A DNA stretch of 64,000 bases, from contig NZ_JBEXDG010000058.1 in the NCBI RefSeq assembly GCF_040605635.1, positions 8,811 to 72,810 on the forward strand, read 5' to 3'. Numbering within the stretch: the first letter of the stretch is position 1; each line of letters starts with the position of its first letter. A program made the translations under genes and the position numbers. Positions 24,501-33,915 of this stretch are shown here, in pieces. A model generated the notes under the pieces. The model was not told the origin of the DNA. It ran no database searches and was given only the letters and a program-made list of their open reading frames with translations. The stretch comes from Dactylosporangium sp040605635. GTDB lineage: Bacteria; Actinomycetota; Actinomycetes; Mycobacteriales; Micromonosporaceae.

Positions 24501-26882
24501 ATGCCGGTCAACGAGCCCGACCCGTCCCACCACGTCAACCGGCTGGAAGCGTCCGGTTCAGGCGACGTGGTGCAGACCCGCGACGTCCACGGCGGGGTGC
24601 ACTTCCACCGGTCCGAACACACCTTCGCGGTCACACCGTCGCAGCTTCCGGGTGATGTGCGCGGGTTCGTCAACCGGCAGGCCGAACTGGCGACGCTCAC
24701 CGGTGTGGTGGCCGAAGACCTCGAAGAACCTCTGGCCGCCGTCGTCACCGTCATCACCGGCACCGCCGGGGTCGGCAAGACGTCACTGGCGTTGCACTGG
24801 GCGCACAGCGTCCGCGCCCACTTCCCCGATGGCCAGTTGTACGTGAACCTTCGCGGCTACGACCCCGGTCAACCCGTAGCCCCGGAACAGGTCCTCGACC
24901 GGTTCCTCCGTGACCTGGGCGTTCCCCCAACAGCGATCCCGGTCCAGCTGGATGATCGCGCTTCGCTGTACCGGTCGCTGCTGGCCGGCCGGAAGGTGCT
25001 GGTGCTGCTGGACAACGCCGCGACCGCCGGCCAGGTCCGACCGTTGCTTCCCGGGACCGCAGGCGCCTTGGTGGTGGTGACCAGCCGGAGCCGGTTGTCC
25101 GGTCTGGTGGCACGGGACGGCGCGTTCCGGCTCGGCCTGGACATCCTGCTGGAGGACGACGCCATTGCTTTACTGGGAATTGTGACCGCCCGGTACCGAC
25201 TGCATGACCAACGCCACGAACTGGTCGAGTTGGCCAGGCTCTGCGCCCGCCTGCCGCTCGCGCTGCGTATCGCCGCCGAGCGTGCCGCAAGCCGGCCGAT
25301 GATGCGTCTCGACGAACTGATCGCCGACCTGCGAGACGAGTCGGCTCTCTGGGACGCCCTCACTGCCGAGGGCGACGAGGACGCGGATGCGGTCCGGACG
25401 GTGTTCGCCTGGTCGTACCGAGCATTGCCGGAGCCGGCAGCGCGGCTCTTCCGGCTCCTCGGCCTGCATCCTGGCAACGAGTTCGGCCTGCCCGCCGCCT
25501 CGGCACTCGCCGGAACGACGATCCCGCACACCCGCCAGCAGCTCGACGTCCTGGTCGGTGCGCACCTGCTCGAACAGCCGGCACCGGGCCGGTACGAGTT
25601 CCACGACCTGCTGCGCGCTTACGCCGTCGACCAGGTCCGCCATCTCGAACCCTCCGACAGCCGCGCCGCGGTGACGCGACGGATCCTCGGGTGGTATCTG
25701 CACACCGCCGACAACGCCCAGATCCGGATCGCCCAGTTCGACCGGTACGAGCTGACCCACCCAATCCCGGACGACGTGGTGCCGCTCGTGTTCGACGGCT
25801 ATGAGGCAGCGTTGCGGTGGTACCAGGTCGAGAGGGTCAATCTTGTCGGGGCGACGCGCGCCGCTGCCGAGGCGAAGCTGCATGGGATCGCTTGGCGGCT
25901 CGCCGTTGTCCTTCGCGGCATCTACATGCATCAGAACGCCTTCGAGGACTGGCTCGTCACCGGCAGGATCGGGGTCGACGCTGCCGAGCAGGATGGCGAC
26001 CGTGACGGTCAGGCCGAAGCGCTGGAGAGCCTGGGCAGGGCGTATTTCCAGTCGCGCCGTCTCGACGAAGCCGAGACCGACCACCGCGCGGCGCTCGCTA
26101 TCCGGCAAAGTCTCGGTAATCGGTCCGGCGAAGCCGTTTCCCTCAACACGTTGGGACTGATCGGCCTGCGTCGTCGCCAACTCGACGACGCCACATCACA
26201 CTTCGAGCGGGCCGGCATCATCTTCGGGCAACTCGGAGAACGCCGCTGGGAAGCACTCATGCGCAGCAACCTTGCGGCGGCGCTTTGCGAGGTGCAGGAG
26301 CCGCAGGCAGCGATCGAAGTACTGCGCGACACGCTCACGGTCTTTCGCGAGGTCGGAGATCGGGCCGGTGAGGGCAACGCGCTGTTCCACCTGAGCTGGG
26401 CGCACCGGGAGTTCGGCGAGATCACCGAAGCACGCAGCTGCAACGATCAGGCGCTGGCCATCGCCGAAGAGGACGAGAACCAGGTGTGGGAGGCGCACTG
26501 GTTGGTCGAGCTGGGCCAGGTGCAGCGTGCGGTCGGGCAATCGGCCAATGCGCTGGTGTCCTTCCAGCGGGCCGCCTCCATCCAGCGGCGGCTCGGCGAC
26601 CGCAGCCGGGAAGCATTCGCCCTCGACGGCGCCGGCCAGGCGTATCAGGACATGGGTCGGGTCGAAGACGCGATGGACTTCTACCGCATTGCCAGCAGCA
26701 CCCATCGCGATCTGGACGACCGGTGGAGTCTCGCCCGAACGCTGCAACACCTCGCCGACTCCGTGGATCAGATGGGTTCCTCGCAGGAAGCTCGGCTGTA
26801 TCGGGAACAAGCCCTCGATCTGCTCGCGGACTTCGACGATCCCCGGGCCGCCGCACTCCGCCAGCGCCTCAACGAGGCGTAG
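24501..26882 (+). CDS. NLR-like STAND NTPase: RHIM-like motif, NB-ARC, TPR
   Basis: 793 aa. An amyloid-type motif (GDVVQTRDVHGGVHF) occupies 21-35. NB-ARC: Walker A GTAGVGKT (87-94), Walker B KVLVLLDN (165-172), sensor TSRSRL (194-199), LPLAL (251-255), a winged helix at ~300-345 and the MHD-like FHDLLRAYA (367-375). From ~480 to the end it is TPR repeats for ligand sensing. ATG 24501 follows GAGGGACA. The N-terminal motif matches the C-terminal motif of the minus-strand 134-aa protein (VVQxRDVHGG in both). Receptor oligomerisation could template the effector's motif, as in fungal NWD2/HET-S. It ends overlapping the convergent formyltransferase gene by 14 bp. Confidence 0.85.
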   Translation: MPVNEPDPSHHVNRLEASGSGDVVQTRDVHGGVHFHRSEHTFAVTPSQLPGDVRGFVNRQAELATLTGVVAEDLEEPLAAVVTVITGTAGVGKTSLALHWAHSVRAHFPDGQLYVNLRGYDPGQPVAPEQVLDRFLRDLGVPPTAIPVQLDDRASLYRSLLAGRKVLVLLDNAATAGQVRPLLPGTAGALVVVTSRSRLSGLVARDGAFRLGLDILLEDDAIALLGIVTARYRLHDQRHELVELARLCARLPLALRIAAERAASRPMMRLDELIADLRDESALWDALTAEGDEDADAVRTVFAWSYRALPEPAARLFRLLGLHPGNEFGLPAASALAGTTIPHTRQQLDVLVGAHLLEQPAPGRYEFHDLLRAYAVDQVRHLEPSDSRAAVTRRILGWYLHTADNAQIRIAQFDRYELTHPIPDDVVPLVFDGYEAALRWYQVERVNLVGATRAAAEAKLHGIAWRLAVVLRGIYMHQNAFEDWLVTGRIGVDAAEQDGDRDGQAEALESLGRAYFQSRRLDEAETDHRAALAIRQSLGNRSGEAVSLNTLGLIGLRRRQLDDATSHFERAGIIFGQLGERRWEALMRSNLAAALCEVQEPQAAIEVLRDTLTVFREVGDRAGEGNALFHLSWAHREFGEITEARSCNDQALAIAEEDENQVWEAHWLVELGQVQRAVGQSANALVSFQRAASIQRRLGDRSREAFALDGAGQAYQDMGRVEDAMDFYRIASSTHRDLDDRWSLARTLQHLADSVDQMGSSQEARLYREQALDLLADFDDPRAAALRQRLNEA

Positions 26883-27711
26883 CCGGCACCGAGTCCACGA
26901 TCCAGATCGGGGCGTCCGCACACTCGACCCGCAGCCCCTCCGCCGGTTCCAACCGTGTACGGAACACCCGCAGATAGCCGTCGCCGACCCGGGCGACGGG
27001 CGCGTGGTCACGGCCCATGAACGCGAACATCCGCACCTGGTTGTGCACCTCGCGTGCCGGGCGCGACCAGTCCACCACCGAGAACTCCGGCTCTATGAAA
27101 CCGGCGGTGGAGGCGTCGGCGTCGTCCTGCGCCGTCCCGGGAATCTCCTGTGCCACCTGGACCAGGGCGCTGGTGAGCAGGTCTACGAGGACGGGGCGTA
27201 GCCGCGACCACAAGACATGCGGCGTGATGTCCTCGTCGAGCGGAATGCCACCACGCTGAGCCAGGATCGGACCGGCGTCGAATCGTGCGTCCATGCGGTG
27301 GATCGTCAGCCCGGTCTCCGGATCGCCGTTGCGGATCGCCCACAACACCGGCGCCGGACCCCGGTACTTCGGCAGCAGCGACGTGTGCACGTTGAGCACA
27401 CCGAACCGGGGCGTGTCGAGCACGGCGGGGGGAAGCTTCCAGTTGAAGCCGTACACCACCAGCAGATCCAGACGGTATCCGGCTAGCGCATCCGCCAGCC
27501 CCATCGCGCTGCCCGGGAGCAGGAGATCCATCCCGAGGGGCAACGCCTCCGCAATTCTGCCGATCGATGCGGCTGCCTGGGCGTCAACGTCGGCGTTCGG
27601 CTTCATCGAACGGCAGTACACGTACACGACGGGAACGTGGCCGGATGCAACACACGTCGCATGCAGAACGGCGAACTCGTCAGCACCGAACGTCGCGATC
27701 GCAATGCGCAT
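26869..27711 (-). CDS. Formyltransferase-fold protein (methionyl-tRNA formyltransferase-like)
   Basis: 280 aa from ATG 27711 (MRIAIATFG). The N-terminal formyltransferase core has GVLNVHTSLLPKYRGPAPVLW (~104-124; catalytic Asn and His, SLLPxxRG folate-binding loop) and TGLTIHRMDARFDAGPIL (~133-150, catalytic Asp). The C-terminal ~70 residues resemble an Fmt-C barrel. It may formylate a sugar amine or amino acid rather than tRNA; the housekeeping fmt normally sits with def. Convergent with the NLR gene. Confidence 0.8.
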   Translation of the reverse strand: MRIAIATFGADEFAVLHATCVASGHVPVVYVYCRSMKPNADVDAQAAASIGRIAEALPLGMDLLLPGSAMGLADALAGYRLDLLVVYGFNWKLPPAVLDTPRFGVLNVHTSLLPKYRGPAPVLWAIRNGDPETGLTIHRMDARFDAGPILAQRGGIPLDEDITPHVLWSRLRPVLVDLLTSALVQVAQEIPGTAQDDADASTAGFIEPEFSVVDWSRPAREVHNQVRMFAFMGRDHAPVARVGDGYLRVFRTRLEPAEGLRVECADAPIWIVDSVPATPR

Positions 27712-27767
27712 CGGAACTGTCACGTTCGGATGATACGACGGCTCGACGCGTGCTCGGCGAAGCGTGT

Positions 27768-30065
27768 TCACCGTGCGTCGAATGTTCTGCCGAGCCAGAC
27801 GAGGTCGGTCTGATCGCGCTGGCGGGCCTCTCGCTCGCGTGCGAAGAGCGCCTCCGTCTTTGCCAATACCAGGGTGTAGGGTCGACCGCTACGTCGGGTT
27901 TGATGGCGTACCGGCAACTCGTGCTGGTCGATCCGGGCGTGAACATGCCGGCGCCGTTGTTCTGCCAGCGGCCATTCGAAGGAGCGCCGCGCCTTGTCGG
28001 CGAGGAACGAGTCCAGGGTCTGGCACAGTTCGCAGTGGCAGCCCTCCGGCAACTCGATCGACCAGTCGTCGGCGGACCGGATCGGCCGGGCCAGCCGAGC
28101 CGCAAGCCGCGCGGCGCAGTGGCGCGAAACGACGTCGAGTCCTGCGGCGCGGCGGGTATCGCGGCTGACCGTGTGGGCCGCGCGCAGCGCGGACATGGCG
28201 CACACGAGCAGATCATCGTTGTCGCTGCGCAGGAAGGCGACCATCTCGTCGCGTAGGTCCGCCGCCGCGAGGCTCACCGTGCTCAGCAGCAGACCGGCGA
28301 CGGCCGACCCGAGTCCACCCAGCACCGCGTGCCGGTGGCTCGGAGCGGGGAATCGCAGCGTCCTGTCCACCGATTCCCGCAGCGGGGTCCAGGCGGCGGC
28401 CGACACCAGCCGGCCGACCGGCACACCGGCCTCGGGCGCTTCGCGCAACGCGTCGCACACGGCTGGCAGGGACTCCAGCCACACCGCCCGCTGCGGTTGC
28501 GGCTGCAATGCCAGGTACGCCGGTCGATCGCGGCCGAACCAGACGCCGACCAGTTCGCGGGTCCAGGAATCGCCGTAGTGCACGGCGACCCGGGCGAGCG
28601 CTGCGGCATGAGAGCGGTCCAGCATCTCGATCTGGAACGGCGCGAGCAACATGGCTGAGATGCCGGGCTCGTCCAGGTCGTGGGCGACCGCGAGCGCCTT
28701 GCCCAGCAACTGCTCGGCGTTCGCCTTCGCCACCACGCCCCAGAAGGAGGCGAGCATGGTGGCGGCGTCACGAGCCTCGGCCACGTCGCCCGCCCGGACC
28801 AGGTCGGCGAGCCGATCGAGTGCCCACCCGGGCGAGGCCTGCGCACGGATCGCGAAGGCCCACCTGCGGGGCCAAACCACGATTGCCGCTCTGCGGTACC
28901 AGCGCTCCAGGGTGTTGCCGTAGTTGCCCATGTAGCCCTCGTACGACGAGGCGTGTGGCGACAGGTCCGCCGTCGGTGTCGTCGCGCATACTTCGTCGTC
29001 GTAGACGATCAATGAGATGGGCGTGGCCTCGTCACCCTCATCCAGCCAGCAGTCGAGGCTGGTCGTCGACTCGATGAGCTCCTGCAGTTCGTAATCCCCG
29101 TCCTCCTCCGTCTCGTCATCGTCATCGCCGTCCCAGTACCGGCCGCTCGGCACTGCGTCCTCGGCGCTCCACTGCTCGTGCACCTCAGCCAAGGCCAGGG
29201 CCACCTCGCAGTCGGCGGCGAGCGCCGCCGCCCGGACCAACGCGACGCGGCTGGCATCGTCTCCCTTGAGGCGGGCCCACCCCAGCCCACGCTGGGTGTA
29301 TTCGTGGTCGAGCAGGTAGACCAGGCGGGCAGGCTCTTCCGAATGGCCGAAGTGCTGGTTCAGGCAGACGGCCAGTTCGGTCGTCAGACCAGGGTCGGTC
29401 AGGCCGGCAGCCGCAGCGACCGGGTCACCCTTGAGCAGCAGGTTGTACGTCAGCACGACCCGGTAGCCCGACGTGACCGGCCGGACGTGGTGACGGCAGT
29501 CGGCGTAGAACGCCACGAACGACAGTGATTCCTTCGATGACCGGTACGTCGCGGTCTGGCCGGCGTGCTCGACCACGAGGACACCGCCCGTGGCTGCCGA
29601 GGGCAGCGTGACGACCAGGGTCCCGATCATGGCGTCGGCCTTCTCCGAGTCCTGGTGCGGAGCGAAGAACTGGCCTGGCGCGTACACCAGCATCGCGTGG
29701 AACTCGGCCGTCAGCTCGCATCCCTCCGGCAGGCCGAGGTCGGCACGCAGGCGCTCGAGGGCGTGCCGCAGCGTGGCATTCCACTGCCGTTTGTCGATCT
29801 TCACGCGGCTCTTCGGGACCTCCCACGTGTCCCGGACCCTGGCATCCATCAGCGTCTGCTCGCCCTTGCCGAACCGGGCCGGCCGGCCGATCAGGCAGAG
29901 CGCTTTCGCCTGCCGGACCGGGACGGGCAGGGTGATCGGGCCGACGCCGGTGACCTCCAGCCGAAGGTCGTCGGGACGGGCGGTGCGTCGCGCGCTGAAT
30001 GACCCCGGAGTCGCTCCCTCGCCCAGAAGACTGGCGAACCGGTCGCGCGGAAAGACCGTAGCCAC
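27768..30065 (-). CDS. Large 2OG-Fe(II) oxygenase-like protein
   Basis: 765 aa from GTG 30065. The N-terminal third carries a prolyl-hydroxylase-type jelly roll: MLVYAPGQFFAPHQDSEKAD (HxD iron ligands), TLVVTLPSAATGGVLVVEHAG, then CRHHVRPVTSGYRVVLTYNL (distal His and the 2OG-binding Arg). The remaining ~530 residues are helical, with an acidic DDDDETEEDGDYE patch and HCELCQTLDSFL near the C terminus, and match nothing I recognise. The gene begins 2 bp after the stop of 30068-31390, so the two are one operon. Substrate unknown. Confidence 0.7.
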   Translation of the reverse strand: MATVFPRDRFASLLGEGATPGSFSARRTARPDDLRLEVTGVGPITLPVPVRQAKALCLIGRPARFGKGEQTLMDARVRDTWEVPKSRVKIDKRQWNATLRHALERLRADLGLPEGCELTAEFHAMLVYAPGQFFAPHQDSEKADAMIGTLVVTLPSAATGGVLVVEHAGQTATYRSSKESLSFVAFYADCRHHVRPVTSGYRVVLTYNLLLKGDPVAAAAGLTDPGLTTELAVCLNQHFGHSEEPARLVYLLDHEYTQRGLGWARLKGDDASRVALVRAAALAADCEVALALAEVHEQWSAEDAVPSGRYWDGDDDDETEEDGDYELQELIESTTSLDCWLDEGDEATPISLIVYDDEVCATTPTADLSPHASSYEGYMGNYGNTLERWYRRAAIVVWPRRWAFAIRAQASPGWALDRLADLVRAGDVAEARDAATMLASFWGVVAKANAEQLLGKALAVAHDLDEPGISAMLLAPFQIEMLDRSHAAALARVAVHYGDSWTRELVGVWFGRDRPAYLALQPQPQRAVWLESLPAVCDALREAPEAGVPVGRLVSAAAWTPLRESVDRTLRFPAPSHRHAVLGGLGSAVAGLLLSTVSLAAADLRDEMVAFLRSDNDDLLVCAMSALRAAHTVSRDTRRAAGLDVVSRHCAARLAARLARPIRSADDWSIELPEGCHCELCQTLDSFLADKARRSFEWPLAEQRRRHVHARIDQHELPVRHQTRRSGRPYTLVLAKTEALFAREREARQRDQTDLVWLGRTFDAR

Positions 30066-30067
30066 CG

Positions 30068-31390
30068 TTACTCGGTCACCCGTGCCATGGGATTCGACCG
30101 TCCCCGGTCGTCGAGGATTCCGGGAAACTGAAGCTCGCCCGAGGCATACGCGAGGCACCGCTCAGTCAACTCCGCCGGCATTGCGGTGTGCTCCGCCAGG
30201 AAGCGGATCCATTCGGGCAGCAGCGCGACGAGTTCGGCGGCGAAGTCATCCTGGAAGAAGTCCCGCAGGTGCACCACGGCCACCGCGACCTTGTGCGGCG
30301 AGCAGAACGGATAGAGCGTGGGATGATCCCCCGGGGACCAGGATTCGGCCAGTTCCTCGGCAAGTTCGTCGGGACCTATGGGACCGGCGTCGTCGCCTTC
30401 GCCGACGATCCCACCGCGATAGTCGATCTGCTGCAGTCGCTGGGCGAACTGCGCCTTGGCGTCGGCGACTGTCAGCCGTGCGAAAGCCGGCCCACGCACC
30501 CGACGCACCGCCTTCCGCGCCGCCCCGCTGAGCCGCCGGCTGCGCAAGAACTCGGCGTACTGCTCCTCGTCCTCTCCGCCGATCCGTATCCCGTCGACCT
30601 CGCCCCGCAGCAGCGCGTCGAGCGTCTCTGAGTCGTCCACCGCCGTCAGGACCGCCCCACCCGCCGCGACCTGCCCGACCGACTCCCGCCAAGCAGCCAC
30701 CGCGGACTCGGCCGAAGGATGGAAGCCACTGTGCACCGTGAGCACTTCATAGCCGCAGGCGTCCACGTCCCACAGGTACCACCGGTCCGGCCCGGCGTCC
30801 GACGTGAACGGCGCGACCACCGCCCAACGGGTGCCGTAGACGTCGCGCGCCCACAACACGGGACCGGTCACGACACGCCCGCGCACGGCCCGCTTCGCCG
30901 TGCGGGCATCCAGATGCGCGGAGATCAGGACACTCGCGGACTCACTGAGCGGGAACGGCAACACACCGGCGACGACAGTCAGCAGCCGCTGGAGAACAGC
31001 CACGTCCGCACCGGCGTCCGCCGGCTTGTGGAACCGCTCGTCGATCGCCGACAGCAACGCACCGACAAGGTCCTCCGGATTGACGATGTCCTCCACGGAG
31101 CCGTCCTCGAAGGAGGCCATCGCCGCGCCGTAGCGAATGCACAGGTCGTCTTCGAGATCGTCGTCGGACCGCCCTGGGGCACTCGCGATCAAGGCGTCAA
31201 TCAGTGCCCCGGCCGCATCCCCGGCCAGCGCGGTGCGATGCTCGGCGAGCTTCTGCCGATACTCGAACAGCTCACCGAAGACGCCAGCCACTGCGGGCCC
31301 GCCGCGCGACGGGGCCATCGGCTGGCGCGGGGACCGGCGGCCGGGCTGAGACTTCTTCTTCCGCTTACGAGACACGGGCACGGCGGGCAT
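30068..31390 (-). CDS. Unrecognised protein in operon with the 2OG oxygenase
   Basis: 440 aa with a very basic N terminus (SRKRKKKSQPGRRSPRQ), a mainly helical middle, and a C-terminal part with CSPHKVAVAVVHLRDFFQDD. No catalytic or binding motif is evident. ATG 31390 and an in-frame GTG at 31399 are both possible starts and neither has a clean ribosome site. The near-contiguous junction with the oxygenase gene suggests a functional pair. Confidence 0.6.
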   Translation of the reverse strand: MPAVPVSRKRKKKSQPGRRSPRQPMAPSRGGPAVAGVFGELFEYRQKLAEHRTALAGDAAGALIDALIASAPGRSDDDLEDDLCIRYGAAMASFEDGSVEDIVNPEDLVGALLSAIDERFHKPADAGADVAVLQRLLTVVAGVLPFPLSESASVLISAHLDARTAKRAVRGRVVTGPVLWARDVYGTRWAVVAPFTSDAGPDRWYLWDVDACGYEVLTVHSGFHPSAESAVAAWRESVGQVAAGGAVLTAVDDSETLDALLRGEVDGIRIGGEDEEQYAEFLRSRRLSGAARKAVRRVRGPAFARLTVADAKAQFAQRLQQIDYRGGIVGEGDDAGPIGPDELAEELAESWSPGDHPTLYPFCSPHKVAVAVVHLRDFFQDDFAAELVALLPEWIRFLAEHTAMPAELTERCLAYASGELQFPGILDDRGRSNPMARVTE

Positions 31391-31492
31391 CCTATCCACG
31401 GTCGCTGGTCCAGGCGCAGGGACTGGGCGGAATGAACCGGCGCGCCCGTGCCGCCACCCGCACTGGCGCGGGAGACTCTTGGACGGACGTCC

Positions 31493-32740
31493 TCACGCCT
31501 GGTCGTAGTGGATGTACGGGTTCAGAATCTGTCGTTGCCACAGCTGGCTGCGCTCCGCCTTCGTCAGCTGTGCCTCATCGGCGGCGGCGTCCCAATCGCG
31601 ACGGATGACCTCGAGTTGATCCTCGATGATCTGATCGGCGTCACGGTTGGAGAGCAGGAACTCCGGCGCTGCCTTGCGGCACAGCCGGAGCTGGCTGGCC
31701 CGCTCGCCGGGGATGCGCGTGATGTTCAGGGCCTGGTTCGCGGTTTCGCCGCTGCGCGGCTGGGGGCACAGGTCGTACGCAGGGGTCAGCGACAACCGCG
31801 CACCGTCCCAGAACGCGGCGTGATTGCGCAGATGATCATCGGTGTTGCCGATGCAGACGTTGAAGACCATCCTCGCGAACAGCTCACGCAGGTGCTGCGC
31901 GGCGTCGGTGAACTGCTTACGGACAGCGTCAGCGAGATCCGGGTAGCCGGCATGCCGCGCGCCCATCTCGTCCTCACCGAGAATGGTCAACGCCGAGACC
32001 ATCATGCGGCGCTGCCCGGGTACATCGGTGCGGTCGAAGCGCTCTACCAGCAGCACATCGCGGCCGGCGCAGCGAATGACCTCGCAGGCAGCGACGTGCA
32101 GGCCCACCCTCCGGGCGAGGATCATCCCAACGGCCTCCGCCTTGACCACGGGGTAGTAGTCCCCGGTCGAGGACAACTTGGCGATCAGGTGACGTTCCTG
32201 GTCGAGCAGCGTGACCTTCGGGCGGGCACCACCGATGGACGTACCCCGGGTCAGAGCCTCGCCCAGCGCAGGTGACAGCGGCAGGCCGGCCTCGAGCGCC
32301 TCGGCCGCGCCGATGAGCTCGGCCAGCTCGGCCGTCTCGGCACGCGCGACGTACTCGGTAGCGCTGGCCTGGAAGTCCAGCCCGCCGACCCGGTCGGAGC
32401 CCGAGCCGAGCATGTACGTCAGCTCGTCCAGGGCTCCGGTGTCCGCGTCGCGGTCAACGTGGCCGAACCGGCGAGCGAGGATGACGCGCCGGCCCCACGC
32501 ATCGGGGCTGGCGTCGCGGAGGCAGCCCGCCAGCGGCAGATCCCGCAGCGGTTCGATAGGCCCCTCCCGTAGCGGCAGCTCCGGCGCGTACAGCGAGACC
32601 GCGTCGGGACGCGCCAGATAACTCTGGCCGTACGCGAACACGTAACGGTCGCCGTCCACGGCGACGACCCGGCCGGCGACCACCGGCTCCGTCTCGCCGG
32701 GCAGCCACACCCACACAAACGCATCCCGCAGCGGTGCCAT
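31493..32740 (-). CDS. hipA: HipA-family serine/threonine kinase toxin
   Basis: 415 aa from ATG 32740 behind GGGGAGGA. HipA signatures in order: N-terminal Couple_hipA-type region with CLRDASPDAWGRRVI (~73-87), SIGGARPKVTLLD (168-180, Gly-rich nucleotide loop), catalytic NTDDHLRNHAAF (299-310) and AYDL (321-324). HipA kinases phosphorylate aminoacyl-tRNA synthetases such as GltX and stop translation. HipB lies 17 bp upstream. All motifs are intact, so it is probably functional. Confidence 0.9.
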   Translation of the reverse strand: MAPLRDAFVWVWLPGETEPVVAGRVVAVDGDRYVFAYGQSYLARPDAVSLYAPELPLREGPIEPLRDLPLAGCLRDASPDAWGRRVILARRFGHVDRDADTGALDELTYMLGSGSDRVGGLDFQASATEYVARAETAELAELIGAAEALEAGLPLSPALGEALTRGTSIGGARPKVTLLDQERHLIAKLSSTGDYYPVVKAEAVGMILARRVGLHVAACEVIRCAGRDVLLVERFDRTDVPGQRRMMVSALTILGEDEMGARHAGYPDLADAVRKQFTDAAQHLRELFARMVFNVCIGNTDDHLRNHAAFWDGARLSLTPAYDLCPQPRSGETANQALNITRIPGERASQLRLCRKAAPEFLLSNRDADQIIEDQLEVIRRDWDAAADEAQLTKAERSQLWQRQILNPYIHYDQA

Positions 32741-32757
32741 TCCTCCCCTTCGCGCGG

Positions 32758-33093
32758 TCAGAAGTTGTCGTCGACGACGACCGCCGGCTTGGTCACCCGA
32801 GCCGGTAGCAGCGCCAGCCGCTGCCTCGCGGCTGCGGCCAGGGCGGGCAGCTCCCGCTCGTCCGCAGAGAACAGCGGCACGCCGACGACCACTGCGGCCT
32901 CGAACGCCAGGCCCACTGCCACCGTCGGCTCGCCCCGCTCGAGACGCCCGATGGTGTGCGGCTGCACCCCCACCCGCTCTGCCAGGTCCGCAGCCGTCCA
33001 ACCACGCTCCCTGCGGGCGGCGGCGATCTGGGAACCGAGCAGCACAACGGCCGCCCGGGTCGTCGGCATGAACGACCTCGTCCGCTTCGCCAT
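32758..33093 (-). CDS. hipB: HipB-like XRE antitoxin
   Basis: 111 aa from ATG 33093 (GAGGA, 6-nt spacing). XRE helix-turn-helix RRERGWTAADLAERVGVQPHTIGRLERGEP at ~28-57, split by eye into recognition helix QPHTIGRLE. It would neutralise HipA and repress the operon. The GATAAAAC inverted repeats upstream are a fitting operator. Confidence 0.85.
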   Translation of the reverse strand: MAKRTRSFMPTTRAAVVLLGSQIAAARRERGWTAADLAERVGVQPHTIGRLERGEPTVAVGLAFEAAVVVGVPLFSADERELPALAAAARQRLALLPARVTKPAVVVDDNF

Positions 33094-33108
33094 CGCATCC
33101 TCACCTTC

Positions 33109-33147
33109 GATAAAACAACGCTAACATAGCCTCACTGTCGTTTTATC
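33109..33147. promoter_or_regulatory. hipBA operator-like inverted repeat
   Basis: GATAAAAC (33109-33116) and GTTTTATC (33140-33147) are perfect inverted half-sites, centres 31 bp apart (about three turns), in an A/T-rich promoter directly upstream of hipB. This is the arrangement expected for cooperative HipB binding. Confidence 0.6.
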
Positions 33148-33344
33148 AACATTCCTGGAGCCCCTAGGTGCGCGTATCGCCGGTACCGCATCGGGCTCGG
33201 ACGGCAGCCTCGACCCGTCGTAATCATCGAGGACGTGCCCTGGAGCCGCGTACGCGACGGCATCAGACCGCCGGCTCTCGCAGGCCGCCTCGACGTACGT
33301 CGTTGCCGAGTCGCATGCTGGTCGGGGAACGTTTGGGGGACCTC

Positions 33345-33518
33345 ATGTCCATTGCCGCGCATTTCGACAGCCACGGCCCCGGCATCTGGAGCCACATACT
33401 GCGCGACCAGCTCGACGTCACCGAGGACGTCTTCTGGAACTGCGTACGCTCCGGCGTCACACCAGCTCGGAGCAAGCCCGAAACGCCGGCAGCCGAACCG
33501 ATCCCGGCCGAGGTGGTG
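33345..33518 (+). pseudogene. 5' fragment of an unrecognised small gene
   Basis: ATG 33345 follows GGGGGA and opens MSIAAHFDSHGPGIWSHILR with good coding character (DQLDVTEDVFWNCVRSGV) up to about PAEVVH. The frame then changes into a DUF6933-like fragment in another frame. The beginning of a real gene has been joined to the end of another. 33,148-33,344 shows no other gene. Confidence 0.5.
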
Positions 33519-33522
33519 CACC

Positions 33523-33915
33523 CTCGGCGAGTGGTACGCCACCCGGTTCGCGTGGCGACCGGACGTGCTGCTGCTGGTCAACGAGACGACCCTGCTACCG
33601 GTCCTCCTGCCGCTCGCACCCGCCGCCACCGCGTTGTCCCGCGCCGCCGATCGCATCGCCGCGACCATGGCCACGTACGGTGCCAACAACGCGATGATCG
33701 CCGCCGAGGTCGAACAGATGAGCACCCGCCGGATCGCCCCGACCGCCAACCGCAGCGTCGTCGGGATCATGACCGAATTCACGTTCCTCGCCGACCGCAG
33801 CAGAGAACGAGAACTCGACGACCTGGAGACCTGGCTGGCCGCCACGCCGTGTAGCCCGCTGTACCACACCCACACCACCCCGAAGAACGCCTTCCGGCAC
33901 AGCCTGGCTCGATGA
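33523..33915 (+). pseudogene. DUF6933-like gene, 5'-truncated (copy 2)
   Basis: Reads TLGEWYATRFAWRPDVLLLV, NETTLLPVLLPLAPAATALS, then EQMSTRRIAPTANRSVVGIM and CSPLYHTHTTPKNAFRHSLAR up to a TGA. This is the most complete of the three copies, but it lacks its own start and N terminus and is fused to foreign sequence at 33,518. Function of the family unknown. Confidence 0.7.
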
